Shown in pieces: positions 44,100 through 61,590 of a stretch of 64,000 nt of DNA; the stretch's first letter is position 1, and the number at the start of each line of letters is the position of its first letter. Made by a program: the position numbers and the translations under genes. The DNA comes from Panax quinquefolius (Eukaryota; Streptophyta; Magnoliopsida; Apiales; Araliaceae). The stretch spans positions 90,458,005 to 90,522,004 of the forward strand of contig CM035165.1 in NCBI GenBank assembly GCA_020205615.1, in the 5' to 3' direction. The notes beneath the pieces were generated by a model. It made no database searches and had not been told where the DNA came from. It worked only from the letters and a program-made list of their open reading frames with translations.

Positions 44100-44350
44100 T
44101 AAGAGTTTTAGTGTGTACAAAAGGGTCAGTGGGAGCGTCTTGAAATTTCTAATATTATATGTTGATATACTACGGATGAGGAATTACATACCAATGCTAC
44201 AATCAGTAAAGATAAAGTTGTCTAAACAATCCTCCATGAATGATTTGGGAAGAGTATCATTATTGGGGATGCAAATCTATATAGATAGATTTAAAAGGAT
44301 GCTCAACATAACCCAAGGCGTATATTCATTTGATGCTAAAGTCGTTTAGC
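44100..44350 (+). pseudogene. Copia reverse transcriptase remnant
   Basis: The open piece at 44113-44349 reads MYKRVSGSVLKFLILYVDIL, then SVKIKLSKQSSMNDLGRVS and LLGMQIYIDRFKRMLNITQG. This is the RT palm and thumb. The active site should read LYVDDILL; here it is LYVDIL, one Asp short. The fingers upstream are missing. Confidence 0.85.
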
Positions 44351-44439
44351 ATGGCAAACTCCAAGAGATGTCTCATGTCGATGAGCTATGGAGTGTATCT
44401 CTCTTAATAGTCCCCACAGACTCCTGAAAAGAGAGATCG

Positions 44440-45020
44440 CATGAGTGACTATCATGTATGCAATGAAATATACAAGATCTAATGTTGATCGGTCATAATA
44501 CGGAGAAGATCACACGTAAAGCGGTGAAAAACATCTTAAAGTTCTTAAGCAAGCACTAAGGATGTGATCATATTCATGGTGGGTCTAAATGAAAACTAGA
44601 GGCTTAATGGACTCAAGTTTTTCAGATGAGACCAAGATGATGAAAAAAATCCACTTTAAGGTAAAGCGTTATCTTGAAGCAATTGGTGCGTTGAATTGGA
44701 AAGGTTTCAAAATGAAAAAAGAGTTCTTTGGTTTAGTGATAAAGACAAAGTATATAGCTATAAATGAAAGCTGCAAGTTGATTGTTTGGATTAAAAGTTC
44801 ATTCTGAACTAGGAATAGTTCCTAAGTCTCATCTTAGATCTAAACATGTGTTGTGGCACTTTCATTTGATTATTAGAATCATTGAAGATGGGAAATCACT
44901 ATAGAGATAGTGGACTCTCATGAACTACATTACATATCCATTAACTAAAGCTTATCCAATGTTGGGATAATCGTCACTTTAGAAGAAGAGTATGAGATAC
45001 CATGACGATTGGCTTTAGTG
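44440..45020 (+). pseudogene. Copia RNase H remnant
   Basis: Pieces in several frames: KNILKFL, a Lys-rich middle, LGIVPKSHLRSKHVLWHFHL, YITYPLTKA and MRYHDDWL. They match the C-terminal half of copia RNase H (SKHV.R.FHLIRE, DPLTKAL). The catalytic carboxylates of the first half are not recognisable. Confidence 0.75.
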
Positions 45021-45032
45021 CAAGTGGGAGAT
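45021..45032 (+). other. Copia polypurine tract
   Basis: CAAGTGGGAGAT directly before LTR2. Repeated before LTR3 (61580-61590) and, inverted, at 51449-51460. Confidence 0.85.
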
Positions 45033-46914
45033 TGAAAGTAGTATGCACACAAGCCAATCATGTTTGATGATAAAGCATATACTTTGTAACAATCTTATTC
45101 ATTTATTAATAAAAGTATTAATTTATTAAAGGCTTTTAATTATCTACATGATGTTGTTTTTTTATAATATGTGATAAACCCATAGTTTTAAGCAATGCTT
45201 TTAGGATAATGATGATGATCATTCTAATGAGATCTAAATTCTTAGAAAGCTTAAAACTAAAATAGTTCCCAATCATTGGATTACTAAATTGGGGATTAGT
45301 GAATCCGGATAGATTGGTACATACGCGTTAACTTGCTCATTGGATGAGGATGATTGATCTCATGATCATTTGTGTGGAGACACTAAAGCAAGTATGTAGG
45401 TGCTTATTAGAGAATAAGTTCCTTTGAGCGTGGCTCGCTAAGGAATACCTAATGGAGTTTTACTTGCCTGTCAATAGGAATTCCTGTAGTGATAGTAGTA
45501 CAAGTGATCCTTGGACTTGATATCATCATAGTATCTTGTGTATGATGAGTTATACTTTGACTTATTCCTTAAGACCCTTAGGGTATATCAAAGGGTATGC
45601 TTGGGTATAATAAGTTGTACATGGAGATAATGTATGATCAAAAAAGAATCTACCACTTCTATTAAAAGAAGAGAAATGTCTATGTGATTCGATAAATGAC
45701 AACCCAAGTAGTCCTTGGCAAGGCGAGAATGAAATTAGAAATGAGTTTCTAATTTGCATTATTTGAGTTGTGCATTTAAGAGTCAAAATACATATAATTA
45801 AATAAAATAAGACTTGACAAGTAATTCCATATCTTATATTTAATTGGGACATTGTATGGTGGAAGGATTGAATTATGCGGTAACTATTTACTCAAAGGTT
45901 CTTTAATGATTAATGTTGAAATCTATATTATACGGAAAGTCGTTGATCATTAGGAGGCTTATCCCTATTGTAGAATAAATATTATTTATTTAAATAAATT
46001 AATTGTTTAATTTATTTATTTAAATAAGATTAGAATTATTCTAATTGATTTATTCACAACCGGTTTAATATGGAGAACCTAAAAAGGGTCACACCATAAA
46101 AGGAAGAATAATTATTTAAGAAGTTAATGGCATAATCGTAATAATATGTTATGTATATTTAATTTAATCTATGGTGATAGAATAAATTAAATAGCTTAAT
46201 ATTATTATTTAATATTTTAGAAATATTAAATATAAATTAATAAGAGGAGTCTTATTAATATTATTACAATTATTATTTTAATTTCTAAAAGAGTTTAGGA
46301 ATTAATTTAATATAAGTACTCTCATTTATTCCTAATTGGATTAGGAAGAAAAATTAGTTAAAGGAGTTTAATTAATTATCCCTAATAAGATTAGGGAGCT
46401 TAATTAATTAAAAAGAATTTAATTAATTAAATAAATCACAATTCCTTAATTGTTAAGGTGGGTTGCCCACATCTATAAATAAGAGGAGTCTTATTATGGG
46501 TGAGGTGGTTATTGACTTTTTACAATATACGACATAATTCCAATTTGGAGAGAGCACGCCTTTTCTATAGAGATAGAAAACTAGGGTTGAGCCAATACCC
46601 CTTCTTCTTGAAAATTCTTTTTCCTTGGTGGATCACCTCTAGAGGCCAAACACTTGGGTGGCTAACGTTGATCAAAGGAAGGAACCAAACCCGGTGGATT
46701 CAAGTTGAACGCGAAAAGGATTGGAGGTGAACTTGTACCTGAGGAAGCTCGAATCTTCAAGGGTATGTTTGTTCTTCATATCTTTTCGTTTAATTAATAA
46801 TTGTGCATAAAGGGTGATCCCGGTATATAGTTTGTAAATTTTTAAACTCTGATTTTACACGTTTTTGCTAATTTATGCAATTTGATTGCGTTCTTGAATA
46901 TTACAAACCTTACA
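45033..46914 (+). repeat. Copia LTR2
   Basis: Begins TGAAAGTAGTATGC, ends AAACCTTACA, flanked by a polypurine tract on the left and a primer-binding site on the right. It closes the first interior and opens the second. TATA box at 46474-46481. Confidence 0.93.
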
Positions 46915-46928
46915 GTGGCATCAAAGCC

Positions 46929-49222
<2,294 letters not shown>

Positions 49223-49554
49223 ATGTCTAAAATTACTATCACTGCGAAGCATATTAGATGCTAAATGATGCTAAATTTAAGGAATTTGAGAATCAATTGA
49301 AAGCTATCTTATTAAAGCGGATTGGTTAAGGAATTTGAGAAGAATAGTTCATAGTAAGTGAAAAGCTATCTTATGTCCTTTATACGCCTATCCCTGCAAT
49401 GGTTGCGATAGACAATGCCTCCGAGGAAGAAATTGCTACTTTTAAAAGTGGCATGGCAAGATGATGCATAGTTGGCTCGATGCATCATGCTTCGCATTCA
49501 TCCATGAGTAATGAGCTTGTTGTGTCAAACAATGAAACTATGGATGCTCCTCAT
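49223..49554 (+). pseudogene. Copia gag remnant, second copy, 5' part
   Basis: Colinear with 42015-42300. A local duplication repeats GGAATTTGAGAA and AAAGCTATCTTAT at 49280-49375. The gene breaks after GGATGCTCCT at the minus-strand element and resumes at 58845 (CCTACTATATTCCTGCACAT). Confidence 0.8.
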
Positions 49555-51448
49555 TGTTAGGTTTGTAATATTCATGAGCGCAATTCAAATTGCATAAAAA
49601 AAATGCTAAGCGCGTGTAAAATCGAGTTTAAAAAATTTACAAACCATATACCCGGATCACCCTTTATGCACAATTATTAATTAAGCGAAAAGATAAAGAA
49701 TAAAATCATACCCTTGAAGATCGAGCTTCCTCGGTACAAGTTCACCTCCAAATCCTTTCGCGTTCAACTTGAATCACCAGGGTTTGGTTCCTTCCTTTGA
49801 TCGGCGTTAGCCACCCGTATGTTTGGCCTCTAGAGGTGATCCACCAAGGAATAATAATGATTCAAGAAAAGGGTGGTTGGCTAAACCTTAGTTTTTCTAT
49901 CTCTATAGAAAGGGTGTACTCTCCCAACAATTGGAATTATGTCGTATGTTGAAAAAGTCAACCACCCACAACCACCCATAATAAGACTCCTATTATTTAT
50001 AGATGTGGGCAACCCACCTTAACAATTAAGGAATTGGGATTTATTTAATTAATTAAATTCTTTTAATTAATTAAGCTCCCTAATCTTATTAGGGATAATT
50101 AATTAAACTCTTTTAACTAATTTTCCTTCCTAATCCAATTAGGAATAAATGAGAGTACTTATATTAAATTAATTCCTAAACTCTTTTAGAAATTAAAATA
50201 ATAATAATTGTAATAATATTAATAAGACTCCTCTTATTAATTTATATTTAATATTTCTAAAATATTAAATAATAAATATTAAGCTATTTAATTTATTCTA
50301 TCATTATAGATTAAATTAAATATACTTAACATATTATTACGATTATGCCATTAACTTCTTAAATAATTATTCTTCCTTTTTATGGTGTGACCCTTTAGGT
50401 TCTCCATATTAAATAGGTTGTGAATAAATCAATTAGAACAATTCTAATCTTATTTAAATAAATAAATTAAACAATTAATTTATTTAAATAAATAATATTT
50501 ATTCTCTGATAGGGATAAGCCTCCTAGCGATCAGCGACTTTCGAGATAATATAGATTTCAACATTAATCATTAAAGAACCTTTGAGTAAATAGTTCTGCA
50601 AATACAATTCAATCCTTCCACCATCTGATGTCCCAATTAAATATAAGACATGGAATTCTTGTCAAAGTCTTATTTTATTTAATTATATGTATTTCGACTC
50701 TTAAATGCACTGACTCAAATAATGCAAATTAGAAACTCCTTTCTAATTTCATTACGCCTTAACCAAGGACTCTTTGGGTTGTCATTTATCGAATCACATA
50801 GGACATTTCTCTTCTTTTATTAGAAGTGGTAGATTCTTTATTGATCATACATTATCTCCATATACAACTTATTATACCCAAGCATACCCTTTGATATACC
50901 CTAAGGGTCTTAAGGAATAAGTCAAAGTATAACTCATCATACACAAGATACTTATGATGATCTCAAGTCAAGGATTACTTGTACTACTATCACTACTGAA
51001 ATCCTATTGACGAAGCAAATAAAACTCCATTAGGTATTCCTTAGCGAGCCACGTTCGGTGAACTTATTCTCTAATAAGCACCTACATACTTGCTTTAGTG
51101 TCTCCACACAAATGATCATGAGATCAATCATCCTCATCCAATGAAGCAAGAAACAGCGTATGTACCAATCTATCCGGATTCACTAATCCCCAATTTTGTA
51201 ATCAATGATTGGGAACTATTTTAGTTTTAAGCTTTCTAAGAATTTAGATCTCATTAGAATGATCATCATCATTATTCTAAAAGCATTGCTTAAAACTATG
51301 GGTTTATCACATATTATAAAAGCGACATCATGTAGATAATTAAAAGCCTTTAATAAATTAATACTTTTTATTAATAAATGAATAAGATTATTTACAAAGT
51401 ATATGCTTTATCATCAAACATGATTGGCTTGTGTGCATACTACTTTCA
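49555..51448 (-). repeat. Co2 3' LTR
   Basis: The plus strand begins TGTTAGGTTTGTAATATTC and ends ATACTACTTTCA, followed by ATCTCCCACTTG (polypurine tract). TATA box at 49994-50001 on the minus strand. 1894 bp. Confidence 0.92.
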
Positions 51449-51454
51449 ATCTCC

Positions 51455-52010
51455 CACTTGCACTAAAGCCGATCGCCATGGTAACTCATACTCTTCTTCT
51501 CTAAGTGGCGATTATCCTGCTTTGTTGGATAAGCTTTAGTTAATGGATATGTAATGTTGTTCATGAGAGTCCACTATCTCTATAGTGATTTCCCATCTTT
51601 CAATGATTCTAATAATCAAATGAAAGTGCCACAACACATGTTTAGATCCAAGATGAGACTTAGGAACTATTCCTAGTTACGTAATGAACTTTTAATCCAA
51701 ACAATCAACTTGCGACTTCATTTATAGCTATATACTTTGTCTTTATCACTAAACCAAACAACTCTTTCTTTGTTTGGAACCTTTCAATTCAACGCACCTT
51801 TGTTCAAGATAACGCTTTACCTTAAAGTGGATTTTTTATCAAATCTTAGTGCATCGAAAAAACTTGAGTCTGTAAAGCCCTCTAGTTTTAATTTAGACCC
51901 ACCATGAATATGATCACATCCTTAGTCTTGGGTTAAGCACTTTAAGATGTTTTTCAGCGACTCATAGTGAACTTCTCCATAATATGGTGATCAACATCGG
52001 GTCTCGTACA
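51455..52010 (-). pseudogene. Co2 RNase H remnant
   Basis: Reverse-complement match to 44440-45020, with pieces such as HVLWHFHL and the PLTKA tract. Frames broken at many places. Confidence 0.75.
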
Positions 52011-52129
52011 TTTCATTGCATACATGATTGTCACTCATGCGACTCTCTCTTTTCGAGAGTGCGTGGGGACTATTAAGAGATTCACTCCATAGCTCATCGA
52101 CATGAGACATCTCTTGGAGTTTGCCATGC

Positions 52130-52400
52130 TAAAGCGACTTTAGCATCAAATGAATATCGTTCCTTGGGTTAAGTCGAGCATCCTCTTAAATCTATCTATA
52201 TAGATTTATATCCCCAATTAAGATACTCTTCCAAATCATTCATGGAGGAATGTTTAGACAACTTTATCTTTCTTGATTGTAGCATTGGTATGTCATTCCT
52301 TATCCGTAGTATATCAATATATAATACTAGGAATGTCACGATGCTCCCACTGACCCTTTTGTACACACTAGAAGTCTTACATCATGATAAAATGTAACTC
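52130..52400 (-). pseudogene. Co2 RT remnant
   Basis: Colinear with 44100-44350 on the opposite strand. The palm and thumb pieces are present with frameshifts; the fingers are missing. Confidence 0.75.
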
Positions 52401-52499
52401 TGGATCATCATCTTCTATGATGTGTACCTCATCATCATCATCATGATGAATCCATACCTCTAGGTATCTTGATCATACTATTCAGATCCATGATTCGGA

Positions 52500-53200
52500 T
52501 TTGTGGTACAATAGGTTTATCTCTGAGGTTCCTCTTATTTGACTTATAGTGTTTTGTGGTTCTTGAACTCTTCAAGATCTATTATCCTCCCACTAGCCCT
52601 TTCAATGATAAACACCTTTATCTTAGAAGGCAGCGTGTTTCATAACAAACACCTTTTGCTAAGTAGAATTATAGAACATATACCCTAAACTTACTTTAGG
52701 ATGTCCCACAAATCGACACTTGTCAAATCTTGTCCCAAGCTTATCCTTTGAAACCTTTTCACATAAGTTGGACAACCCCTTATCTTAACATACTTAAGAT
52801 TAGGAATCCTCCCTGTCCATAACTTTTATGGAGTCTTGGGGCTGGATTTTGAGGTTACCTTTTCGTAGATATGTAGCCATTTCTAGGACATTATCCCAGA
52901 AGGATATTGGAATGTCGGTAAAATCATTATGGACCGCACCATGTCCAACAAGGTACGATTTTTCATTCAGATACATCAATCAATTATTGCGTATCAGGAT
53001 GTGTCCATTATGAGAAAACCATTTGAGATGATCTAGAAACTTATTGCACAAGTATTTATTCCTTGATCTAATCAAAGAATCTTAATACTTTGCCAATTTG
53101 TTTCACTTCTGAATTCTTTGAACCTTTCAAATAATTCACACTTGTATTTTAGCAAATACACACATTCAACTCTTTGAATGATCATCTCCTTTTCTTATAC
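52500..53200 (-). pseudogene. Co2 integrase remnant
   Basis: Colinear with 43275-43990 on the opposite strand, carrying the same shortened core. Confidence 0.72.
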
Positions 53201-53208
53201 TAATTTGT

Positions 53209-53600
53209 TCAATATGCAAAATTATTTTCATGTAAGTCAAGTATACAAAATTTATTAAGTAATATTCCAGTTCTATACAAAACATTATTATTATAAATAG
53301 AACAACAATTGTTCTTAATTATAATACCAAAGATTTCATTGTCCAACAATAAAATGGAAATAATATTTTTAACAAGAACTGGAATACAATAACAACTTAT
53401 TGACTTAATAGATTTGCCAGTAAGCATTGCTAAACTATAAGTTTCTATGGCTAATGCGGCAACCTTTGCTTCATTTTCCACACATAGGATTACTTATATT
53501 TGTTTAACTTTTACTTACATTTGGTCCCTTCATAAATCTATATTTATGATAACCAAAGTCGGTATCAATACCCAAGTAGAACCTTGACTTAAAGAAAAAT
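53209..53600 (-). pseudogene. Co2 protease remnant
   Basis: An open minus-strand piece at 53209-53481 reads MENEAKVAALAIETYSLAML, CYCIPVLVKNIISILLLDNE and FCILDLHENNFAY, the best-preserved copy of the second half of the protease. The VLDTDFGYH active-site part lies at about 53550-53590 in another frame. Confidence 0.85.
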
Positions 53601-53639
53601 TTATTTCAATCATGAACAAAATTGTATTATATAGAAACT

Positions 53640-54437
53640 TCACTAAGCTTCTTTGGTTAGCCTCTCGCAAGATGCTTCTCATGAGTTTCTTTTCGGTGTC
53701 GGGCTTATAGCGGTGGAAGCAAACTCCTTTGCTATCCGTATCGATTTTGTTCTTATTATCCTTTGTTTATGCCTTTCTATTTACCTTCTTTGAATCGTTC
53801 TTCTTTTGGAAGATCCTTTGGCCCCTACCGGTAAGACATGGTCTTTCTTGGTTGGAAAGTGACTCTCATCATTTTTCAACATGTTAAGCAAATCATGAAG
53901 GCGATATCTAGCTTGTTTATATGAAAAATTCACAACAATTGTGAAAGGAGTAGGGAGTGAGTGCAAGATCAAATCTTGGCTCAACTCTCCATCCATGACA
54001 AAACATGTTGTCTAATTGATCAATCAAATTGATTATGTTAAGAACTTTTTATGCATCTTTATAGTGCCATTGGCCATTCTAGATCGGAAGAGCTCCTTAG
54101 ATGTCGATATCTATCGGTCCTACTTTCCTCACCATCAACTACTTGATGTGCGGGGAATATAGTAGGAGCATCCATAGTTTCATCTTGTATTTGAAGCTCG
54201 TTACTCATGGATCGAGCATGATGCATTGAGCCAATTGTGCATCATCTTGCCACTTTCTAAAAGTAGCAATGTCTTCCTCAGAGGCATTATGCGCAACCAT
54301 TGCGAGGATAGGCGTATTAAGGACATAAGATAACTTTTGACTATGAGAACTATTCTCAAATTCCTTAACCAATCCTTTTAATTGGTTTGGTTAATTTAGC
54401 ATCTAATATGCTTCATGATGATAGTAATTTTAGACAT
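53640..54437 (-). pseudogene. Co2 gag remnant
   Basis: Starts at the ATG at 54437 and runs to about 53640. The open piece at 53781-53996 reads MDGELSQDLILHSLPTPFTI and VVNFSYKQARYRLHDLLNML, a clean version of the middle of this Gag. The rest is frameshifted. Confidence 0.8.
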
Positions 54438-56948
<2,511 letters not shown>

Positions 56949-56960
56949 GGCTCGATACCC
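56949..56960 (-). other. Co2 primer-binding site, degraded
   Basis: The minus strand reads GGGTATCGAGCC where TGGCATCAGAGCC is expected. Confidence 0.65.
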
Positions 56961-56962
56961 TT

Positions 56963-58844
56963 TATTAGGTTTGTAATATTCATGAGCCGCAATCAAATTG
57001 CATAAAAAATGCTAAGCGTGTAAAATCGAGTTTAAAAATTTACAAACCATATACCGGATCACCCTTTATGCACAATTATTAATTAAGCGAAAAAGATAAA
57101 GAATAAAATCATACCCTTGAAGATCGAGCTTCCTCAGTACAAGTTCACCTCCAAATCCTTTCGCGTTCAACTTGAATCCACAAGGGTTTGGTTCCTTCCT
57201 TTGATCAACGTTAGCCACCCATATGTTTGGCCTCTAGAGGTGATCCACCGAGGAATAATAATGATTGAAGAAAAGGGTGGTTGGCTAAACCTTAGTTTTT
57301 CTATCTCTATATAAAAGGTGTCTCTCCAACAATTGGAATTATGTCGTATGTAAAAAAAAAGTCAACCCACAACCACCCATAATAAGACTCCTCTTATTTA
57401 TAGATGTGGGCAACCCACCTTAACAATTAAGGAATTGGGATTTATTTAATTAATTAAATTCTTTTAATTAATTAAGCTCCCTAATCTTATTAGGGATAAT
57501 TAATTAAACTCCTTTAACTAATTTTCCTTCCTAATCCAATTAGGAATAAATGAAGTACTTATATTAAATTAATTCCTAAACTCTTTTAGAAATTAAAATA
57601 ATAATAATTGTAATAATATTAATAAGACTCCTCTTATTAATTTATATTTAATATTTCTAAAATATTAAATAATAAATATTAAGCTATTTAATTTATTCTA
57701 TCACCATAGATTAAATTAAATATATACTTAACTTATATTATTACGATTATGCCATTAACTTCTTAAATAATTATTCTTCCTTTTATGGTGTGACCCTTTA
57801 GGTTCTCCATATTAAATAGGTTGTGAATAAATCAATTAGAACAATTCTAATCTTATTTAAATAAATAAATTAAACAATTAATTTATTTAAATAAATAATA
57901 TTTATTCTACAATAGGGATAAGCCTCCTAGCGATCAACGACTTTCCGGATAATATAGATTTCAACATTAATCATTAAAGAACCTTTGAGTAAATAGTTAC
58001 CGTACAATTCAATCCTTCCACCATCTGATGTCCCAATTAAATATAAGGCATGGAATTCTTTGTTAAGTCTTATTTTATTTAATTATATGTATTTCGACTC
58101 TTAAATGCACAACTCCAAATAATGCAAATTAGAAACTCCTTTCTAATTTCATTACGCCTTAATAACCGAGGACTCTTTGGGTTGTCATTTATCGAATCAC
58201 ATAGGACATTTCTCTTCTTTTATTAGAAGTGGTAGATTCTTTATTGATCATACATTATCTCCATGTATAACTTATTATACCCAAGCATACCCTTTGATAT
58301 ACCCTAAGGGTCTTAAGGAATAAGTCAAAGTATAACTCATCATACACAAGATACTATGATGATCTCAAGTCAAGGATTACTTGTACTACTATCACTCTGA
58401 GAATTCCTATTGACGGTGAGTATAAAACTCCATTAGGTATTCCTTAGCGAGCCCGTTAGTGAACTTATTCTCTAATAAGCACCTACATACTTGCTTTAGT
58501 GTCTCCACACAAATGATCATGAGATCAATCATCCTCATCCAATGAGCAAGCAATGTATGTACCAATCTATCCGGATTCATTAATCCCCAATTTAGTAATC
58601 CAATGATTGGGAACTATTTTAGTTTTAAGCTTTCTAAGAATTTAGATCTCATTAGAATGATCATCATCATTATTTTAAAAGCATTGCTTAAAACTATGGG
58701 TTTATCACATATTATAAAACAGCATCATGTAGATAATTAAAAGCCTTTAATAAATTAATATTTTTTATTAATAAATGAATAAGATTGTTACAAAGTATAT
58801 GCTTTATCATCAAACATGGTTGGCTTGTGTGCATACTACTTTCA
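56963..58844 (-). repeat. Co2 5' LTR
   Basis: The plus strand begins TATTAGGTTTG (first bases altered) and ends ACTACTTTCA. 1882 bp. TATA box at 57395-57402 on the minus strand. Confidence 0.9.
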
Positions 58845-61579
58845 CCTACTATATTCCTGCACATCAAGTAGTTGATGGTGAGGAAAGTAGGACTGATAGA
58901 TATCAGATATCTAAGGAGCTCTTCCGATCTAGAATGGCCAATGGCACTATAGTACAGACAAAAAGTTCTTAACATAATCAATTTGATTGATCAATTAGGA
59001 CAACTGGTTTTGTCATGGATGGAGAGTTGAGCCAAGATTTGATCTTGCACTCACTCCCGGACTCCTTTCACAATTGTTGTGAATTTTTCATATAAACAAG
59101 CTAGATATCAGCTTTGCTGATTTGCTTATCGTGTTGAAAAATGTTGAGAGTCACTTTCCAACCAAGAAAGACCATGTCTTATTGGTAGGGGCCAAAGGAT
59201 CTTCTGAAAAGAAGAACGATTCAAAGAAGGTAAACAGAAAGGCGTAAACAAAGGATAATAAGAATAAAAGCGTCACGGATAGCAAAGGAGTTTGCTTCCC
59301 TTCGCAATAAGCTGGAGACACTAGAAAGAAAGCTGCAAGAAGCATCTTGCGAGAAGCTAACCAAAGAAGCTTAGTGAAAGTTTTGGTTTACAAATACAAA
59401 TTTGTTCATGATTTAAAATAATTTTTTCTTTAAGTCAAGGTTCTACTTGGGTATTGGATACCGACTTTGGTTATCATAAATATAGATTTATGAAGGGACC
59501 AAGCAGAAGTAGAAAGTTAAACAAAGATAAGTAATTCTATATGTGGAAAATGAAGCAAAGGTTGTTGCATTAGCTATAGAAACTTATAGTTTAAAGATCG
59601 CTTACTGGGCAAATCTATTAAGTCAATAAGTTGTTATTGTATTCCAATTCTTGTTAAAAAATATTATTTCCATTTTATTGTTGGACAATGAAATCTTTGG
59701 TATTATAATTAAGAACAATTGTTGTTCTATTTATAATAATAATATTTTGTATAGAACTGGAATATTACTTAATAAATTTTGTATACTTGACTTACATGAA
59801 AATAATTTTGCATATTGAACAAATTAGTGTAAGAAAAGGAGATGATCATTCAAAGAGTTGAATGTGTGTATTTGCTAAAATACAAGTGTGAATTATTTGA
59901 AAGGTTCAAAGAATTCAGAAGTGAAATAAATTGGCAATGTATTAAGATTCTTTGATTAGATCAAGGAATAAATACTTGTGCAATAAGTTTCTAGATCATC
60001 TCAAATGGTTTTCTCATAATGGACACATCATCACGATACGTGATAATTGATTGATGTATTTGAAAGGAAAAATTGTACCTTGGTGGACATGGTGCGGTCC
60101 ATAATGATTTTCTCGACATTTCAAAGATCCCTCAGGATCATGTCCTAGAAATGGTCATGCATATCTACGAAAAAGGTAACCTCAAAATCGGCCCCAAGAC
60201 TCCATAAAAGTTATGTGGACGGGGAGGATTCCTAATCTTAAGTATGTTAAGATAAGGGGTTGTCCAACTTATGTGAAAAGGTTTCGAAGGATAAGCTTGG
60301 GATAAGATTTGACATGTACAGATTTGTGGGACATCCTAAAGTAAGTTTAGGGTATATGTTCTATAATTCTACTTAGCAAAAGGTGTTTGTTACAAAACAC
60401 GCAGCCTTCTAAGATAAAGGTGTTTATCATTAAAAGGGGCTAGTGGGAGGATAATAGATCTTGAAAAGTTCAAGAACCACAAAACACTATAAGTCAAATA
60501 AGAGGAACCTGTAGATAGACATATTGTACCACAACTGAATCGTATATCTGAAATAGTATTGAAGATACCTAGGAGGTATGGATTCATCATGGATAATGAT
60601 GATGAGGTACGCATCATAGAAGATGATGATCCAGAGTTACATACGATGAGGTAAGAGTTTTAGTGTGTACAAAAAGGGTCGATTGGGGCGTCTTGAAATT
60701 TCTAATATTATATGTTGATATACTACGGATGAGGAATTACATACCAATGCTACAATCAGTAAAGATAAAGTTGTCTAAACAATCCTCCATGAATGATTTG
60801 GGAAGAGTATCATTATTGGGGATGCAAATCTATATAGATAGATTTAAAAGGATGCTCAACATAACCCAAGAGCGTATATTCATTTGATGCTAAAGTCGTT
60901 TAGCATGGCAAACTCAAGAGATGTCTCATGTCGATGAGCTATGGAGTGTATCTCTCTTAATAGTCCCCACAGACTCCTGAAAAGAGAGATCGCATGAGTG
61001 ACTATCATGTATGCAATGAAATATACAAGATCTAATGTTGATCGGTCATATTCTGGAGAAGATCATCATAAGGCGGTGAAAAACATCTTAAAGTTCTTAA
61101 CCCAGCACTAAGGATGTGATCATATTCATGGTGGGTCTAAATTAAAACTAGAGGGCTTAATGGACTCAAGTTTTTGAGACGAGACCAAGATGATGAAAAA
61201 AATCCACTTTAAGGTAAAGCGTTATCTTGAGCGGTGGTGCGTTGAATTGGAAAGGTTCCAAACAACAGAAAGAGTTCTTTGGTTTAGTGATAAAGACAAA
61301 GTATATAGATATAAATGAAAGCGCAAGTTGATTGTTTGGATTAAAAGTTCATTCTGAGAACTAGGAATAGTTCTAAGTCTCATCTTAGATCTAAACATGT
61401 GTTGTGGCACTTTCATTTGATTATTAGAATCATGAAAGATGGGAAATCACTATAGAGATAGTGGACTCTCATGAACTACATTACATATCCATTAACTAAA
61501 GCTTATCCAACGGCCGAGGATAATCGTCACTTAGAGAAGAAGAAGAGTATGAGATACCATGACGATTGGCTTTAGTGCA
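58845..61579 (+). pseudogene. Co1 second interior, coding remnants after Co2
   Basis: Continuation of gag (58845-59380, with ISKELFRSRMANGTIVQ), protease (59440-59820), integrase (59850-60500, ERKNCTLVDMVRS), RT (60663-60895, FLILYVDILRMRNYIPMLQS, the same loss of one active-site Asp) and RNase H (61030-61575). It is colinear with 42300-45020 throughout and shares its deletions, so both copies derive from one already-defective element. Confidence 0.85.
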
Positions 61580-61590
61580 GAGTGGGAGAT